From Rhynchosporium graminicola (Eukaryota > Ascomycota > Leotiomycetes > Helotiales > Ploettnerulaceae), in assembly GCA_900074885.1 (NCBI GenBank), contig FJUW01000042.1:1-64000 (forward strand): a stretch of 64,000 bases of DNA, read 5' to 3'. Positions 21,864 through 32,760 of this stretch are shown in pieces (position 1 is the first letter of the stretch; each line of letters starts with the position of its first letter). Position numbers and translations under genes: made by a program. Below the pieces are notes generated by a model. It searched no databases and was not told the origin of the DNA. It saw nothing but the letters and a program-made list of their open reading frames with translations.

Positions 21864-23317
21864 ATGGCCAGTCTACTCGAACTAGTCCAAGATGTCCAGG
21901 TTGCGGCTGAGGCTGTAGCTTCTGGAGACGGAGGAAGTGATAATCTGCTGTTGTTGAGAGCGCTACGGAGATTGAATCGCGTTGCCGAACCGCCCGCTGA
22001 GCGAATGAGAAGAGTTGTATATCAAGTGAGCCCCAGATGTTCTATGGAAAAGAGAAAACTCTTCAATAAGGCATAGTCACTGACGCAGATATCAGCCAGT
22101 ACAAAATGCCACCATCAGGCTAGCCGTCGAGATGGGCTTGCCTCATGCTTTGGTCGAGGCCAAGGAGATGAGTGCCGATGAGCTTGCAGCGAAGTCTGGT
22201 ACCGATAAAACGATGATTGGTGAGAAAGCTGCTTTGTCCTTATCTACTGCCCCAAAAACGAGTGTAAGCTGCTGATCAAGCTCTTGCAGTTCGCGTGATG
22301 AGAGTCCTCGCCGCAATGGACCTCGTTGACCAGATAGGCGATGAGCAGTACCAGGCCAATCCAAGTACAGAAGCTCTCGCATCTACAACGTGGACAAGCG
22401 GAGTCCGTTTCATGTAAGCCTTGTGCTACTACCGACAGACAACTATCATCATTTTTGTTCTATCCTCGCGCCCTATTTACCGAACTCATTTTACTAACAC
22501 CAATGATAGACACGACACACTCGCTCCCACTTACGCGAAAGTAGTTGACTACTATCGCGACACAGGTTTCCGCTCTTCGGATAAGACAGCTATGTCCTAC
22601 GCCGTCGGCACAGATTTCTGGAAATTCCTCAACGAGCGACCATCTCTGCATCAAGATTTCCACAATTACATGCGTGGCCGCAAAGAGCATAGTCCTCGCT
22701 GGCTAGATTATTTCCCTGTTTCGACCCAAGTGGGCGATTTAAGCACAGCTACGGATGCTGCCACGCTAGTAGATATCGGGGGAAACCTCGGACATGATTT
22801 GAAGCTGTTTCGAGAGAAATGCCCTGAGATTCCTGGGAGGGTGGTTCTGATGGACTTGCCGGAGGTGGTGAGAGGGAACAAAGATCCCTTGGTTGGTATT
22901 GAGAAGGTGGAGTATGATTTCTTCCAGCCTCAGCCTATTATCGGCAAGTTCCATCTCTTCCTCCTTTCCTCAGACCCGTCTGGCTAATAGTGGTCAGGGG
23001 CTAAATTCTACCTATTTCGCGCAATCTGTCACGACTGGCCTGACAAAGAATGTCTGAAGTTCCTTGGAAACACCGTGAAAGCGATGAAGCCAGGTTACTC
23101 GCGCCTTCTGATCAATGACCAGGTTCTACCTGATGTTGGAGCTGAGCTTCATCCAGTAACACTTGACATGACAATGTTGACATACTTCAATGCCATGGAA
23201 AGGACGGAGAGGCAATGGCGAACTCTATTGGGAAGCTTAGGTGTAGAGATCGTGAAGATATGGAGGTTCGAGGCAGGTGGGAGTGAGGCTGTCATTGAAA
23301 CTATGCTGAAAGAATGA
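21864..23317 (+). CDS. SAM-dependent O-methyltransferase (fungal COMT-like)
   Basis: Transfers a methyl group from S-adenosylmethionine to a hydroxyl, usually in secondary metabolism. Five exons by my reading: 21864-22025, 22096-22219, 22290-22413, 22510-22943 and 22998-23317, giving 387 residues. The N-terminal helical dimerisation part contains RLAVEMGLPHAL and DELAAKSG. The SAM-binding loop is LVDIGGNLGHDLKLF, followed by VLMDLPEVV. The catalytic region has RAICHDWPDKECLKFLGN with the conserved His-Asp pair. The C terminus is typical (ERTERQWRTLLGSLG). The fourth intron starts with GC rather than GT (GCAAGT...GTCAG); splicing there restores PIIGAKFYLF. The substrate is unknown and no cluster partner lies beside it. 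Confidence 0.87.
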
Positions 23318-23925
23318 TCCTGTGCCAAGTTATGCGTATGGCTGAGCATGAAGACCACTCAAGATGTACTGGATCAAAAGGAATGGATTTTGAGATTTCA
23401 CATACCTTCCACATCGTAAATATCTTTTGAGAACGGGCTGTACTGGTGAAAGCTCAGATGCAGAGTGCGTTCAGTTTTATCGCACGTCGCAGACGTCGTT
23501 TCGTCAAAGCTTGCGAAGCGAGAGAAAGCGAATTTTCATGGTGTTTTCGTTGCGCTTCGCAGGCTTCTTTTCGGGACGACTGCACATATATCAGCTAGAT
23601 TGCGCCAATGACCTATCAATATGAACTTCAAGTTACGTCGCACGTGGTAGAGATCGAACTTGATAAAGTCTTGTGGATGAGCATCAAGTAGACCACCAAA
23701 ATGACTGCCTAGATATGGTCTCACCTTCCTATACATTAGCTCGCTTCGTAGAAACTTCGAGTTTACATATTGACCGATCACTACTTAATCCATAGTATAC
23801 TAAGAGGTATGGCTTGAAGGCATTATATTTACAGATATTGGTCTCCGCCTGAACATCCGAAAGCTGAGTCCTGGGAAGCAACAATAATGCCAAGATGAAT
23901 ATACATCAACATGATTTCGTTGGTC
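23318..23925. other. Convergent 3' spacer
   Basis: 608 bp between the 3' ends of the O-methyltransferase (plus) and the S28 peptidase (minus). Apart from the inverted repeat at 23495-23580 nothing is recognisable. Confidence 0.45.
23495..23580. repeat. Short imperfect inverted repeat, hairpin-forming
   Basis: The left arm gtcgtttcgtcaaagc...tgcgaagcg and the right arm cgcttcgca...ttcgggacgac are inverted copies with a few mismatches around a short AT-containing loop. It lies in a convergent 3' spacer, so it could act in transcript ends or be a tiny MITE-like remnant. Confidence 0.55.
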
Positions 23926-25704
23926 TTACAAATCGGTTTGTCGATTATTCTCACGCTCCAATTTCCACTCAGCCATCCAAGCCCGAACGAAACTGATCTC
24001 CTTGGCTTGTATATCCCTAACAGCCTGTGGTGGTAGGAGATCTGATGGGTCGTTGACCGTCTGGTTTGGGAAAACGCCATTTTCATCCCAGTGATGTACA
24101 CCTCCGGGGATCAAGAAAAAGGGCTCACTGATAGTGTCTGTACGATTGACCGCGGTGGAGTTGAAGGGAGAAGCGTGAGGAGTAGCAGCTCTCCATGGAT
24201 CATGTTCGCCGTCGATGATGGCTAAGCGTGGGTACGATATGTTAAAGCCTCCATACTTATTAATGGCTTCTACGTTTGGTGGTGTCGTGATGTTGAACGC
24301 GTACTTGCAGATAAGAGATTGGTATTCGACATCAATTGTACGGGATACCAGAGGAAGGATGTCGTCTGGACGGGATCCGGTTAGTAGGTAACCCCATTGA
24401 GTACAGTACTGGTAAGGCCAAGATCTCCAGGCTTGGGAAATATCGTCTTGCTCATAGGATGATCGATCATGTTTACCGAAGCACTTATCCTGGGTGTCTT
24501 CACAATCACTTATACTGTTCAGAGCCAACCATCCGATCCAATTCAAGATCGGGGTGGTAAGTTTCTCAGTTTCAGATCCATAGCCTCCTTTCCGGATCAG
24601 ATCCTTTACAGTACTGCTGAGCCCTTTCGATGCAGGGTAAATGGGCTTAGGAGAAGTGAGATTTCCGCAGTACTGGTCGAATGAGGGGTCGTTTATTTCC
24701 GGGTTCCAATTCTTTGATTGCCAAGCCTCAAGTGCAGAAGCTAGAACATACGCGAAATCATCGTCGTAAGTGACATTAGGCAATCCGAAGGCGGTCTTGA
24801 GTTCCTTCGTGGTATGAGAATCGTTTTGACGAATGATGATATTATCCACCAGATCTGTGATCTTCTGTATGTATTCGACACACTGTTGGTCAGCATACCA
24901 GCGTATAGGTTCCCAATAAGCCCAAAAGTCCCAAATGGCTTCTGTGACTCCAGAGGAAGAAATAGCACCTAGATTTGGTCAAAATGTGTACACAATCAAT
25001 AGTTCAAGAGACTTACCCCAGTATAAATCAGGATACAATTTCCTCAGAAACGCAACGAAGGCTCCAGCATAGCTGCCTCCATATGCAAGATACGCCGTGT
25101 TAGGAGCTGTAAGGTTCTTGCTCTCCAGACCAGCAAAGACCACGTTCTGCGCAAAGTACGCTTGATCTGCAAGTGCCTGGTCTGTAGTCAAGAATCGCAG
25201 ACTCTCCGTAGTGAGGTTTTGCGTTGGGAAACTCGTTCCGTAGTAGCGGTGTTCAAGTACAACTCCAATTCCATTTGTAGCCACCGCCAAATCATGCAAA
25301 AGTCCCTTTTGGAGAAATCGCAATCGCGTCGCGCCACTTATTTCTCCACCCTGCAACACAATCACAGGTCCGCCATCTTTGTAATATGTGGCGTCGAACC
25401 AATATCTCAGGTTGAACTTTTCGTCAGAATGAGGTTCGTAAAGCGAGTCGTTGTGGAAGTGGTCTACGGGTACGCGGATGTTGTAGGCTGGGTATAGGAG
25501 CTTTGGATCTGTGCCTCCACGTTTCTGTATCGAACGGTTCGAAATTGTAGTTTTCTTGATCGCTTAGTCAGATAAAATTTGGGATATTCCAATTCACGGT
25601 TTACACACCCGTACTTTATGATCAAAACCTCGCTGAGGCGCGACAGCTAATGAAGCGCTGATCAAGCCTAGCACTGCACAGAGTGCGCTGAGTTTCATTA
25701 CCAT
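23926..25704 (-). CDS. Secreted serine carboxypeptidase, peptidase family S28
   Basis: Family S28 enzymes (prolyl carboxypeptidase / dipeptidyl peptidase II type) cleave after proline in secreted or vacuolar settings. Exon 1 gives a signal peptide (MKLSALCAVLGLISASLAVA). Exon 2 carries PVDHFHNDSLY, GGPVIVLQGGEISG, VVLEHRYYG and the nucleophile elbow YGGSYAG. Exon 3 begins GAISSSGV after a 50-60 nt intron near 24970-25015. It contains the Asp of the triad in IDGEHDPWRAA and the His in PGGVHHWDENG. Several N-glycosylation sequons are present. An upstream ATG at 25704 precedes a second in-frame Met (25698). The length, about 540 residues, is normal and no defect is seen. Confidence 0.9.
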
Positions 25705-27348
25705 TTTGAATCTCAACTAGGTACCTAGATATTGGCAGATCTTAGGAGGTGGAAAACGATAGCCAAGAGTTCTGGAACTTGATTTCATGTTAGCAGGCAC
25801 AGTCGTGTTGTATTGCATTGTTTACTTCAAAGCATAACTTGGAAATCAGCACTCACATGGGAGAAACTTCTCCACCTCGATGCGTGCACTGTGTGAGCTG
25901 GGCGAGTGGGATCACGGAGTTTATGTATACCACTCGTAGCTCATGATGATCAATTGCGTGCTTAGATCTAAGAATGGTGGACACAACATAGCGCCCCATT
26001 CGATTCCTAAACTGGTAGTTACATTGAAATCAGGGACTAAACTGCATACTTCAGAATTCAATTACAATCCATTCTTAGGGTAAACTCAAAGACTTTCACT
26101 CAATCGCGATCGACAATGACTACCTACATCGTATTCACCCCCCCTTCGTCTGTAGAATGGTGTAGCGACAGCTCCTAAGGCAGCGTGACCATGTTAGCGT
26201 CCCACCAAAACGCCATACTGTAGTAGTATACAAGTACGATAAGTAACCTAAGCCTACCTACTGCCCACAAGCGTACCAACTTCGTAAGTACCCAGAGGAC
26301 AAAATAGAGTTCTGGCACAGAAAGCATACCAAAAGCTTAAACCAGGTCGAGAAGCAATCGATTATTACCTCAGGAGGCCACACACATATCACACCTAAGG
26401 AGTACAGCTGGCCGCGCGAGCCCGCGAACTGTGAAAGGGCGCCCCGAAATCTAAGGCTAATCTTCCAAGCGCGAAAGATATTCGCAGACGCCATCTGTAC
26501 CAATCAGTCCGAGGAAGAACACGCAGTGACTGAGCGCAACGGGCGGTGAAGCTTATGGGCGAATCCTATCGGCAGGCTTGCCGTTCTGTGATCTGGCACG
26601 GCGAGGCGATCAAGGAAACGCCTCGATGCCAAGGCGGGTGCTTTGTCCTGGGATCATATGGAAATCCAAGGGCTCTGTTGGTTGGCGGTTGCAAGTTCGC
26701 AAATGACAATGGTACGAAAGTACCGAGGTCAGCACGCACGTGAATGGCTGGTACAAACTGTACGACGGCTGTACTGTAGTACATACATATCTTGGCCCGG
26801 TCATATATCTCGGGAGTCGGGAGGATCCACTCCCGAAAGTGCTCCCAAGATGGCAATTATGACGTGGAGTTAGGGAATCGTGTTATCGCTACCTACCTAG
26901 GTATACTTCGTATTCTTATAAGGAAAGGAAATTGCTATTATTTAATAGTATTTTCGACTTGTTTGAATCGACTGTGAGATGGTTTATTCTAACCTGATTA
27001 GTGCCTAGATTCGGCATCACATGATAAGGATTTTCGGGATTGTGGTATTATTCGGGGACATGAATTCGGAGAAGAAAACAACCTTCTAATAATTTATACC
27101 CTAGGTTCGTAATCAAAGAGTCACTAATTGTGCCGTATTGCATGGCAAAAATCTGCGTTCCAATAGGTTATTTCTAGATATTTTACTTGAACAAATCCTG
27201 TGGTATCAGACTTGATACCAGAAATGGGTTAGTCTCCGTCCCACTAGGCTATCATTTTCTTAAAGGTCAGTAGGTTACCATACTACCAGATGATTAGCGA
27301 GAAAGACTAAAAGCCGAGTCTCACCTAGACATCCGATTCTGCTTTCTC
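25705..27348. other. Intergenic stretch without a supportable gene
   Basis: About 1.6 kb. The part next to 25704 should be the peptidase promoter. Short frames between 26250 and 26980 on both strands overlap each other and match nothing recognisable. Confidence 0.4.
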
Positions 27349-27792
27349 ATGGGTAACAGAGGTGAACAGTTCTTGCAAGTCAAAGTGGAGACCTTACAAA
27401 GACTGCACGAGAAGAACATATTCCCCACCAAGTCAGGACGCTTGGGAATTGGACCCTCATACGAGCTCATCGGAGACATCCAGATACTGCAGCCTACAAT
27501 GCAACTGGTTCATGTTTTCCGATTCTAGAAAAGCAATGGGAAAAAAGCCAGTGCTCTGAATGGTCTCGTGGTTCCGTCTACGAGGAATTTTATCAAATGC
27601 ATCAGTTCCACATCGCAGGTGTTTGATGCCGTTCGAAATGTCGCATCGGAGTGGGAAGAAAAGGACAACACTTTATCACGAGAAGTGCTAGGAATACCGC
27701 ACCCATGCCTTGGAGATGAAGAAGGCTCCCTCTATTTAGTCGAGGATCTTACTATACGACGGGAAGTATGTGGAGCTAAGTCTCTCCTTTAG
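27349..27792 (+). pseudogene. Possible C-terminal remnant of a HET-domain-like protein
   Basis: A 59-codon frame starting at 27349 contains EKNIFPTKSGRLGIGPSYEL, which resembles the C-terminal strand region of fungal heterokaryon-incompatibility (HET) proteins, where a motif like F-x-T-x-x-G-x-x-G-x-G-P is common. It stops at 27526-27528. A second frame (27568-27792) follows in another phase. The likeness is short and the identification is tentative. Confidence 0.25.
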
Positions 27793-27970
27793 CAACATCG
27801 GTCAGCTGATGAGAATTAACAGTAGCAGAGACCGTGTCTATGATATCGGAGCTCTGCAATCAAACACTACGATGGCTTGACTGACTCGTCATTGTGTATC
27901 ATTACAAGCCTCTGCCAGTCTGATGTCTACTGATTACGATCAGTGTAAACATTTATCCGAAGGCACAGCC

Positions 27971-28681
27971 TCAGAATTTCCTATATCCTTTACCTCCAGA
28001 AGTCATCTCCTGACTAATCCCCTTGATTTCCTCATTATCCTTCACCCAGGCACTACTTGCATCTTCCCATTTCTGAACGCCGAACTGCTCCATACACCAT
28101 TCGATAACTCGACTAATCTCCCGCATACTCTCCTTTTCCAACCACGCTCTCTCCCCATCCTTCCTATCCTTCGCCTTCATCTGCTGAAAAGCTTGCACAC
28201 GATTCAAAAACTTCTGACCCTTATCCAAAAGACCCTCGTCCTCACCACCCAATCCATACGAGCTCTTCATCCACTTCCTCGCATCATCACCCGCATTTAC
28301 ACTATCTTTGACATCTTTAAAAGTCTTTCCCTCAGCCCAGATCTTCCTGTAAACCTCGCTCTCATTGACGTCCGAATACCAACAACGAGCGTTGTGGAGA
28401 TCGCCCTCAATCCGGTGTAAGATGCCATGGAGGTACATGCCTTCATACTTGGGCGCTGACTGCATATGTCGGACTAGGAAGTGTGCGGATGGAAGGTCTG
28501 CATTCAGTAGGTGCAGGGCGGCTTCCAGAGAGGGGTGAAGTTGCAGACTTGCGATTTGAGACGTTAGAGTAGTGGAGTGAGGTTTTGCAGGTGGTAGGAG
28601 GGGAGCCGAGAACTTTTTGTCGTCTGTGAGATGGTTGTAGATAGATGAGAAGGAAGGGTTGCCTTCTGGATGTGAAGACAT
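27971..28681 (-). CDS. Conserved fungal protein of unknown function
   Basis: Single-exon frame of 236 residues from the ATG at 28681 (MSSHPEGNPSFSSIYNHLTD). The frame stays open to an upstream ATG at 28828, but that extension is low in complexity and looks untranslated. The protein is mostly helical, with LEAALHLLNADLPSAHFLVR and YEGMYLHGILHRIEGDLHNA, then ARCWYSDVNESEVY, which resembles a helical-repeat (TPR-like) protein seen as hypothetical in many ascomycetes. A lysine- and glutamate-rich helix (MKAKDRKDGERAWLEKESMR) follows. No catalytic motif is visible. Confidence 0.75.
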   Translation of the reverse strand: MSSHPEGNPSFSSIYNHLTDDKKFSAPLLPPAKPHSTTLTSQIASLQLHPSLEAALHLLNADLPSAHFLVRHMQSAPKYEGMYLHGILHRIEGDLHNARCWYSDVNESEVYRKIWAEGKTFKDVKDSVNAGDDARKWMKSSYGLGGEDEGLLDKGQKFLNRVQAFQQMKAKDRKDGERAWLEKESMREISRVIEWCMEQFGVQKWEDASSAWVKDNEEIKGISQEMTSGGKGYRKF

Positions 28682-31600
28682 GTTTTGCTTCCTTGTGCTG
28701 ACCACGATAGTCTTGCTCCTTCCTCGCTTCCTTTGATCGGCCTGAGCCTTGTCCAGGATGATTAATTTCCAAATTGATATAGTGAAGCAAGAGGTTCTAG
28801 TTGGTTGTTTATGAGCATAATTGGACATGTATAGACAAGCGAAGTCTGTGACGACATCTGCTCCTAATGCAGTTAGACTATATTACCGGCGCTACTCAGC
28901 ATCCTGCAATCAACATTGTCTATAGTGACAGATTCAAATCAAACCCACGACCGAAAGCTAATCATCGAGCCTTTCCCGTCAGACGTCTACCTATAACTTG
29001 CTGGTAAGAAGTGGATGCCACAAATTGCTTGACCGGCGGACAATCCAACAGACCTCTCTCTATTTGTGACATAAGAGCGCAACTAAGATGTCGATGAGCG
29101 AGAATATTAATGCATCCAGAGACACGAGATTTAACTTATTCATTTGACTAATGAATACTACGCTACAAATTTCCATTTCGTACTTCATGGGTGGTTGGAC
29201 CAACTAATCGAAACGAGGTTGATAAACAAAGATCTCGCTTGTCCTTCACGCCTTTAATGTCTCTTTGGCTATCTGACTTTGGGGAGAAAATGCCTGATTC
29301 TGGAAAAACTTATCTTACCATCCCAACGGGCCATTGAGATGTCAAATATCTGTAACTTTGATACAGTTTTGAAGGTCTTATATTATTATCGTGGCATTAC
29401 CATAACTGACAATCGAGTCATTGTCTTCAGATACTGTCCCAATTTCGATCTTCTCCTGTCGCGATGGGACCAGCTTACTTTAATCGGCCACATTCTTCTT
29501 GTATTGATATTCTGAATTTCCGGGCTTGAGTGTCCAGGTGCAATGTGTGGTAGTGTGCAAGGCTGCTTGCTGCTGTAGTGTGGCAAGGTTTATGTTTGAC
29601 CATCATTTCTCGTCATGAAGATCATCTAAAGAATCTGTGATAAACCGTATCGTACTCAAATATAACTCTCTATTTCCATGAGGAGGGAAACTGCAGGAAG
29701 ATGAGAGAGCTGTTGGAGAAGTGGACGTGGTGAAATGGAGTGACGACTTTACTTCTTTTACTTTGAAGAACTGGTGGGTGTCTTCACTATTTTGGCGTGA
29801 CGATTGACCCGTGTGGACGAAGTATTGGGTCAGGATCTTAGAATGTTTTGAGATATGATTGAGGTATAAGTATTGCCGAGCCAATTAGGCTTGAGAGAAA
29901 AGGAGCGAAAACTACATACAAGTACATTTTGTGCGAGAGTCTTTCAAACTTCTCCTGTCTCGAGGAGGACAAAGGTACCTCCATCGCTCTGATTCAACTT
30001 ACCTTTCTTTTCCACATCCTATTCAGCTTGCCTCGGCACTCTTCGCTCAGTTCGCTGGGCAAGCCCGCTCCTCCAAGGCAAAACGGTAGCCCGCTCCAAA
30101 TCATGAAGACGATGAACGTCAACGGCAATGTGACTGCCCAGTATAACGAGAAACCCGTGATCTTGTTGTCCCATCTCTTTCAGTCAATAACGGGCATTGC
30201 AAAGATAGCCTGGAAATGCGAGTCGGACGAGAGCGAGCAAATTTATAGGTGCAATGGAGCCCTACTGATATAGCTAAGATCGTCCTCGACTCAGGCCCGG
30301 CAGAAAGATAAGATGCGCTATACTGAGCGAAGCAGATAGAATAGCGGTGCGAACAGAGCCATTTATTGTGAGGAACAAGCCTAGACTTTGCGTCAGGCTC
30401 ATTGGCAGTGTATGCATCACCAGTCAGAGGCACAAACATTTCATTGTCGCTGTAGAGTAGTAAGTTTGAACTTCCAAACGGCAAGTAGGCGAGACTTTAC
30501 GAAACATGATGTGGAACCATTGAATATGTTGATAGTGTTATTGCTTTGGGAAGATGTCTCTAATAAGCACAGGTGGTCGTTCCTGCAAGAGGGTTACAGA
30601 GTACGGCAGTGATAGCCAAGGAGAAAGGAAGGGATGTGTTCTTGCTCGTTCTAACTCAGGACGCGTAGCTTACAACGTACCATCCGTAATGAAAGTACCC
30701 TCCTGAATCACCACGAACTTTCGAGCTTTCGTAATCCTTACTCTTCAGATATACAGTCCCGTGGTAATTCAGAACTTCGAATCGTGCACAACTTAATGCT
30801 CTGTGACATTTCGTGAATTCGAGATTTTGGTTCAAACTGGTATGTTGGGTCATCGACTGCGTTCCAGCTTCGCCGGAGACGAGCTTACTAACCTGGGTCT
30901 TGAGTAAAAGCAAAGGGGCCAGCGAGGGGGTGAGACTCCTTGAATGTTCTCAATTAGTCTCGAATATGAGAGCCCGTTTTCTGGAATGTGGTACCCCAAC
31001 GAAGTCACTGGGTAGGTACGTGAGACCTCGGATTACTATACACTATGGTCTCGCGAAATTATGGTATACTTGGAATGCAGTGACGAGTTAAACCTGCATA
31101 GATACGCGGGCGCCTTGAATGTTAGTGAGCACGAATTGTGTCCTACCTTACAGACAAGGGCAGGTGTAGCATAACCGTCAAGTGACGGTCACGGGACGGT
31201 TCGGTATATGAATGAAGGTAAAAAAGAGAATCACCAGGGGACAGGTCTCTGGTAGTACAATAGTAAGAATACCCCGAAAGGAGAATGATTCTATGTTTAG
31301 GAACGATTTGAAAAGCTAAGAAGAGTCCTGGAACAGTGCTGAATGGCAGATGTAGGGCTGGCATAAACTTCTTCATTACCCTCCTTCAATAGTACTAGGT
31401 AGTACTACGAGCAGTGCAAACCTCGAGTGTACTTTTGCTAAGTCGACCGAACATTCACCCTTTTTAAGTACTATATTGAAGTTGATAGACTTATATCGAT
31501 GCCGAAGTTAAGGGTATAACTAATTCATTTACCTAATTTCCGCCCCCTGGTGATTTCCTATTCAGAGGACTATTCATAACTTCCGAACCATCCTTTGGGA

Positions 31601-32141
31601 AGATTTTTTCATGACTTTTTCGGTAGCTTCTCCTTCTTGCCGACCGTTCTACGATTTCAAAAGACAATTCACAAAAGTTTGGAAAAAGCGTATTAACTTT
31701 CAGGCCTTGGGCCATTTTATGGGTATTCACAAATCCATCGATGCAGCGACCTTTTCTCGCGCTGTCCTCCAGACGCCTGTCCGGACCAGGAGCTATTTCC
31801 CATAAACTCCCAAAACGAATACAAATATCCCAAAGCAAGACCATCCAAGCGCTCAAAGTTCAACCTCCCAGCCAGAACACCAAAGAAGACCCCGCTCGTA
31901 AACAAGCTGCTAGACTGTCTCGTAAGACTATCAAAAGGTACGCAGTGGTAGGAAGGGATCAGATTGAGACCCATCGAAGTCGATTATGAATGCCAACAGA
32001 TGAGCGAAACCCTGCCGTAAACAGCATAACAGACCGTCTCGAAAGACTATCAAAAGTGACGTATGCCCAAGTATGGAATCCGAGATCGAGATGTTGATCG
32101 AAGTGTGGGGGAGCGAAGAGAGAGAAGTTGTGATTGGTGGT
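28682..32141. other. Long intergenic stretch without a supportable gene
   Basis: About 3.5 kb. Many short frames of 60-120 codons occur on both strands (for example near 29600-29880, 29930-30270, 30120-30480 and 31530-31990), but they overlap antisense partners and show no domain or consistent splicing. Near 31915-31940 and 32034-32060 a related sequence (ctcg-aagactatcaaaag) occurs twice, a small imperfect direct repeat. Confidence 0.4.
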
Positions 32142-32760
32142 CTAACCTCCAAAACCGTAAAGGGTACGGCCTTGTCTCTTGAGAGCGTAGACAACATCGA
32201 GAGAAGTGACAGTCTTGCGCTTGGCGTGCTCTGAGAAACCAGTTAGTTGAGTTCAAAGCAAACGCGTGTAGAAAAGCATACCAGTATACGTGACGGCATC
32301 ACGGATTACACCCTCAAGGAACGTCTTCAGGACACCACGAGTCTCCTCGTAGATCACTTAAGGGTTGGTCAGTATTTGCAGATAGAAGCAGGGAGCGGAG
32401 AGAACTTACTGGCAGAAATACGCTTCACACCTCCACGACGCGCGAGACGTCTGATGGCAGGCTTGGTGATACCCTGGATGTTGTCACGAAGAATCTTGCG
32501 GTGACGCTTGGCTCCACCCTTGCCAAGACCTTTTCCGCCCTTTCCACCTGGAAAAGCATAAGTGATTTGTTCGTGAAGAAGCGCATTCGACGTGACGGTG
32601 AGGTGCAGATGGAAGGGAGTTACGTTGACGTTGAAGTTCAATATTGGAGACAACGCGGCAAGGTTGCAACACCATCACCAAAATTGCGACCGTGAACCGC
32701 GACAACAATCTGATTCAATCGAGAGCGCGTGCAGGAGTGGGAATACTTACGTCCAGTCAT
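32142..32760 (-). CDS. HHF1: Histone H4
   Basis: Core histone of the nucleosome. Four exons: 32751-32760, 32410-32547, 32282-32356 and 32142-32230, giving exactly 103 residues. Exon 1 is only 10 nt (MTGR, split codon). The sequence continues [85 protein letters not shown] and [14 protein letters not shown]. The first intron is long (203 nt); the others are 53 and 51 nt. No histone H3 gene is seen beside it, so it is a lone H4 locus rather than a divergent H3-H4 pair. Confidence 0.97.

Noticed and set aside
21864..28681. Secondary-metabolite cluster around the O-methyltransferase
   Set aside because: Its neighbours are an S28 peptidase and a conserved unknown protein. No synthase, transporter or regulator is close by.
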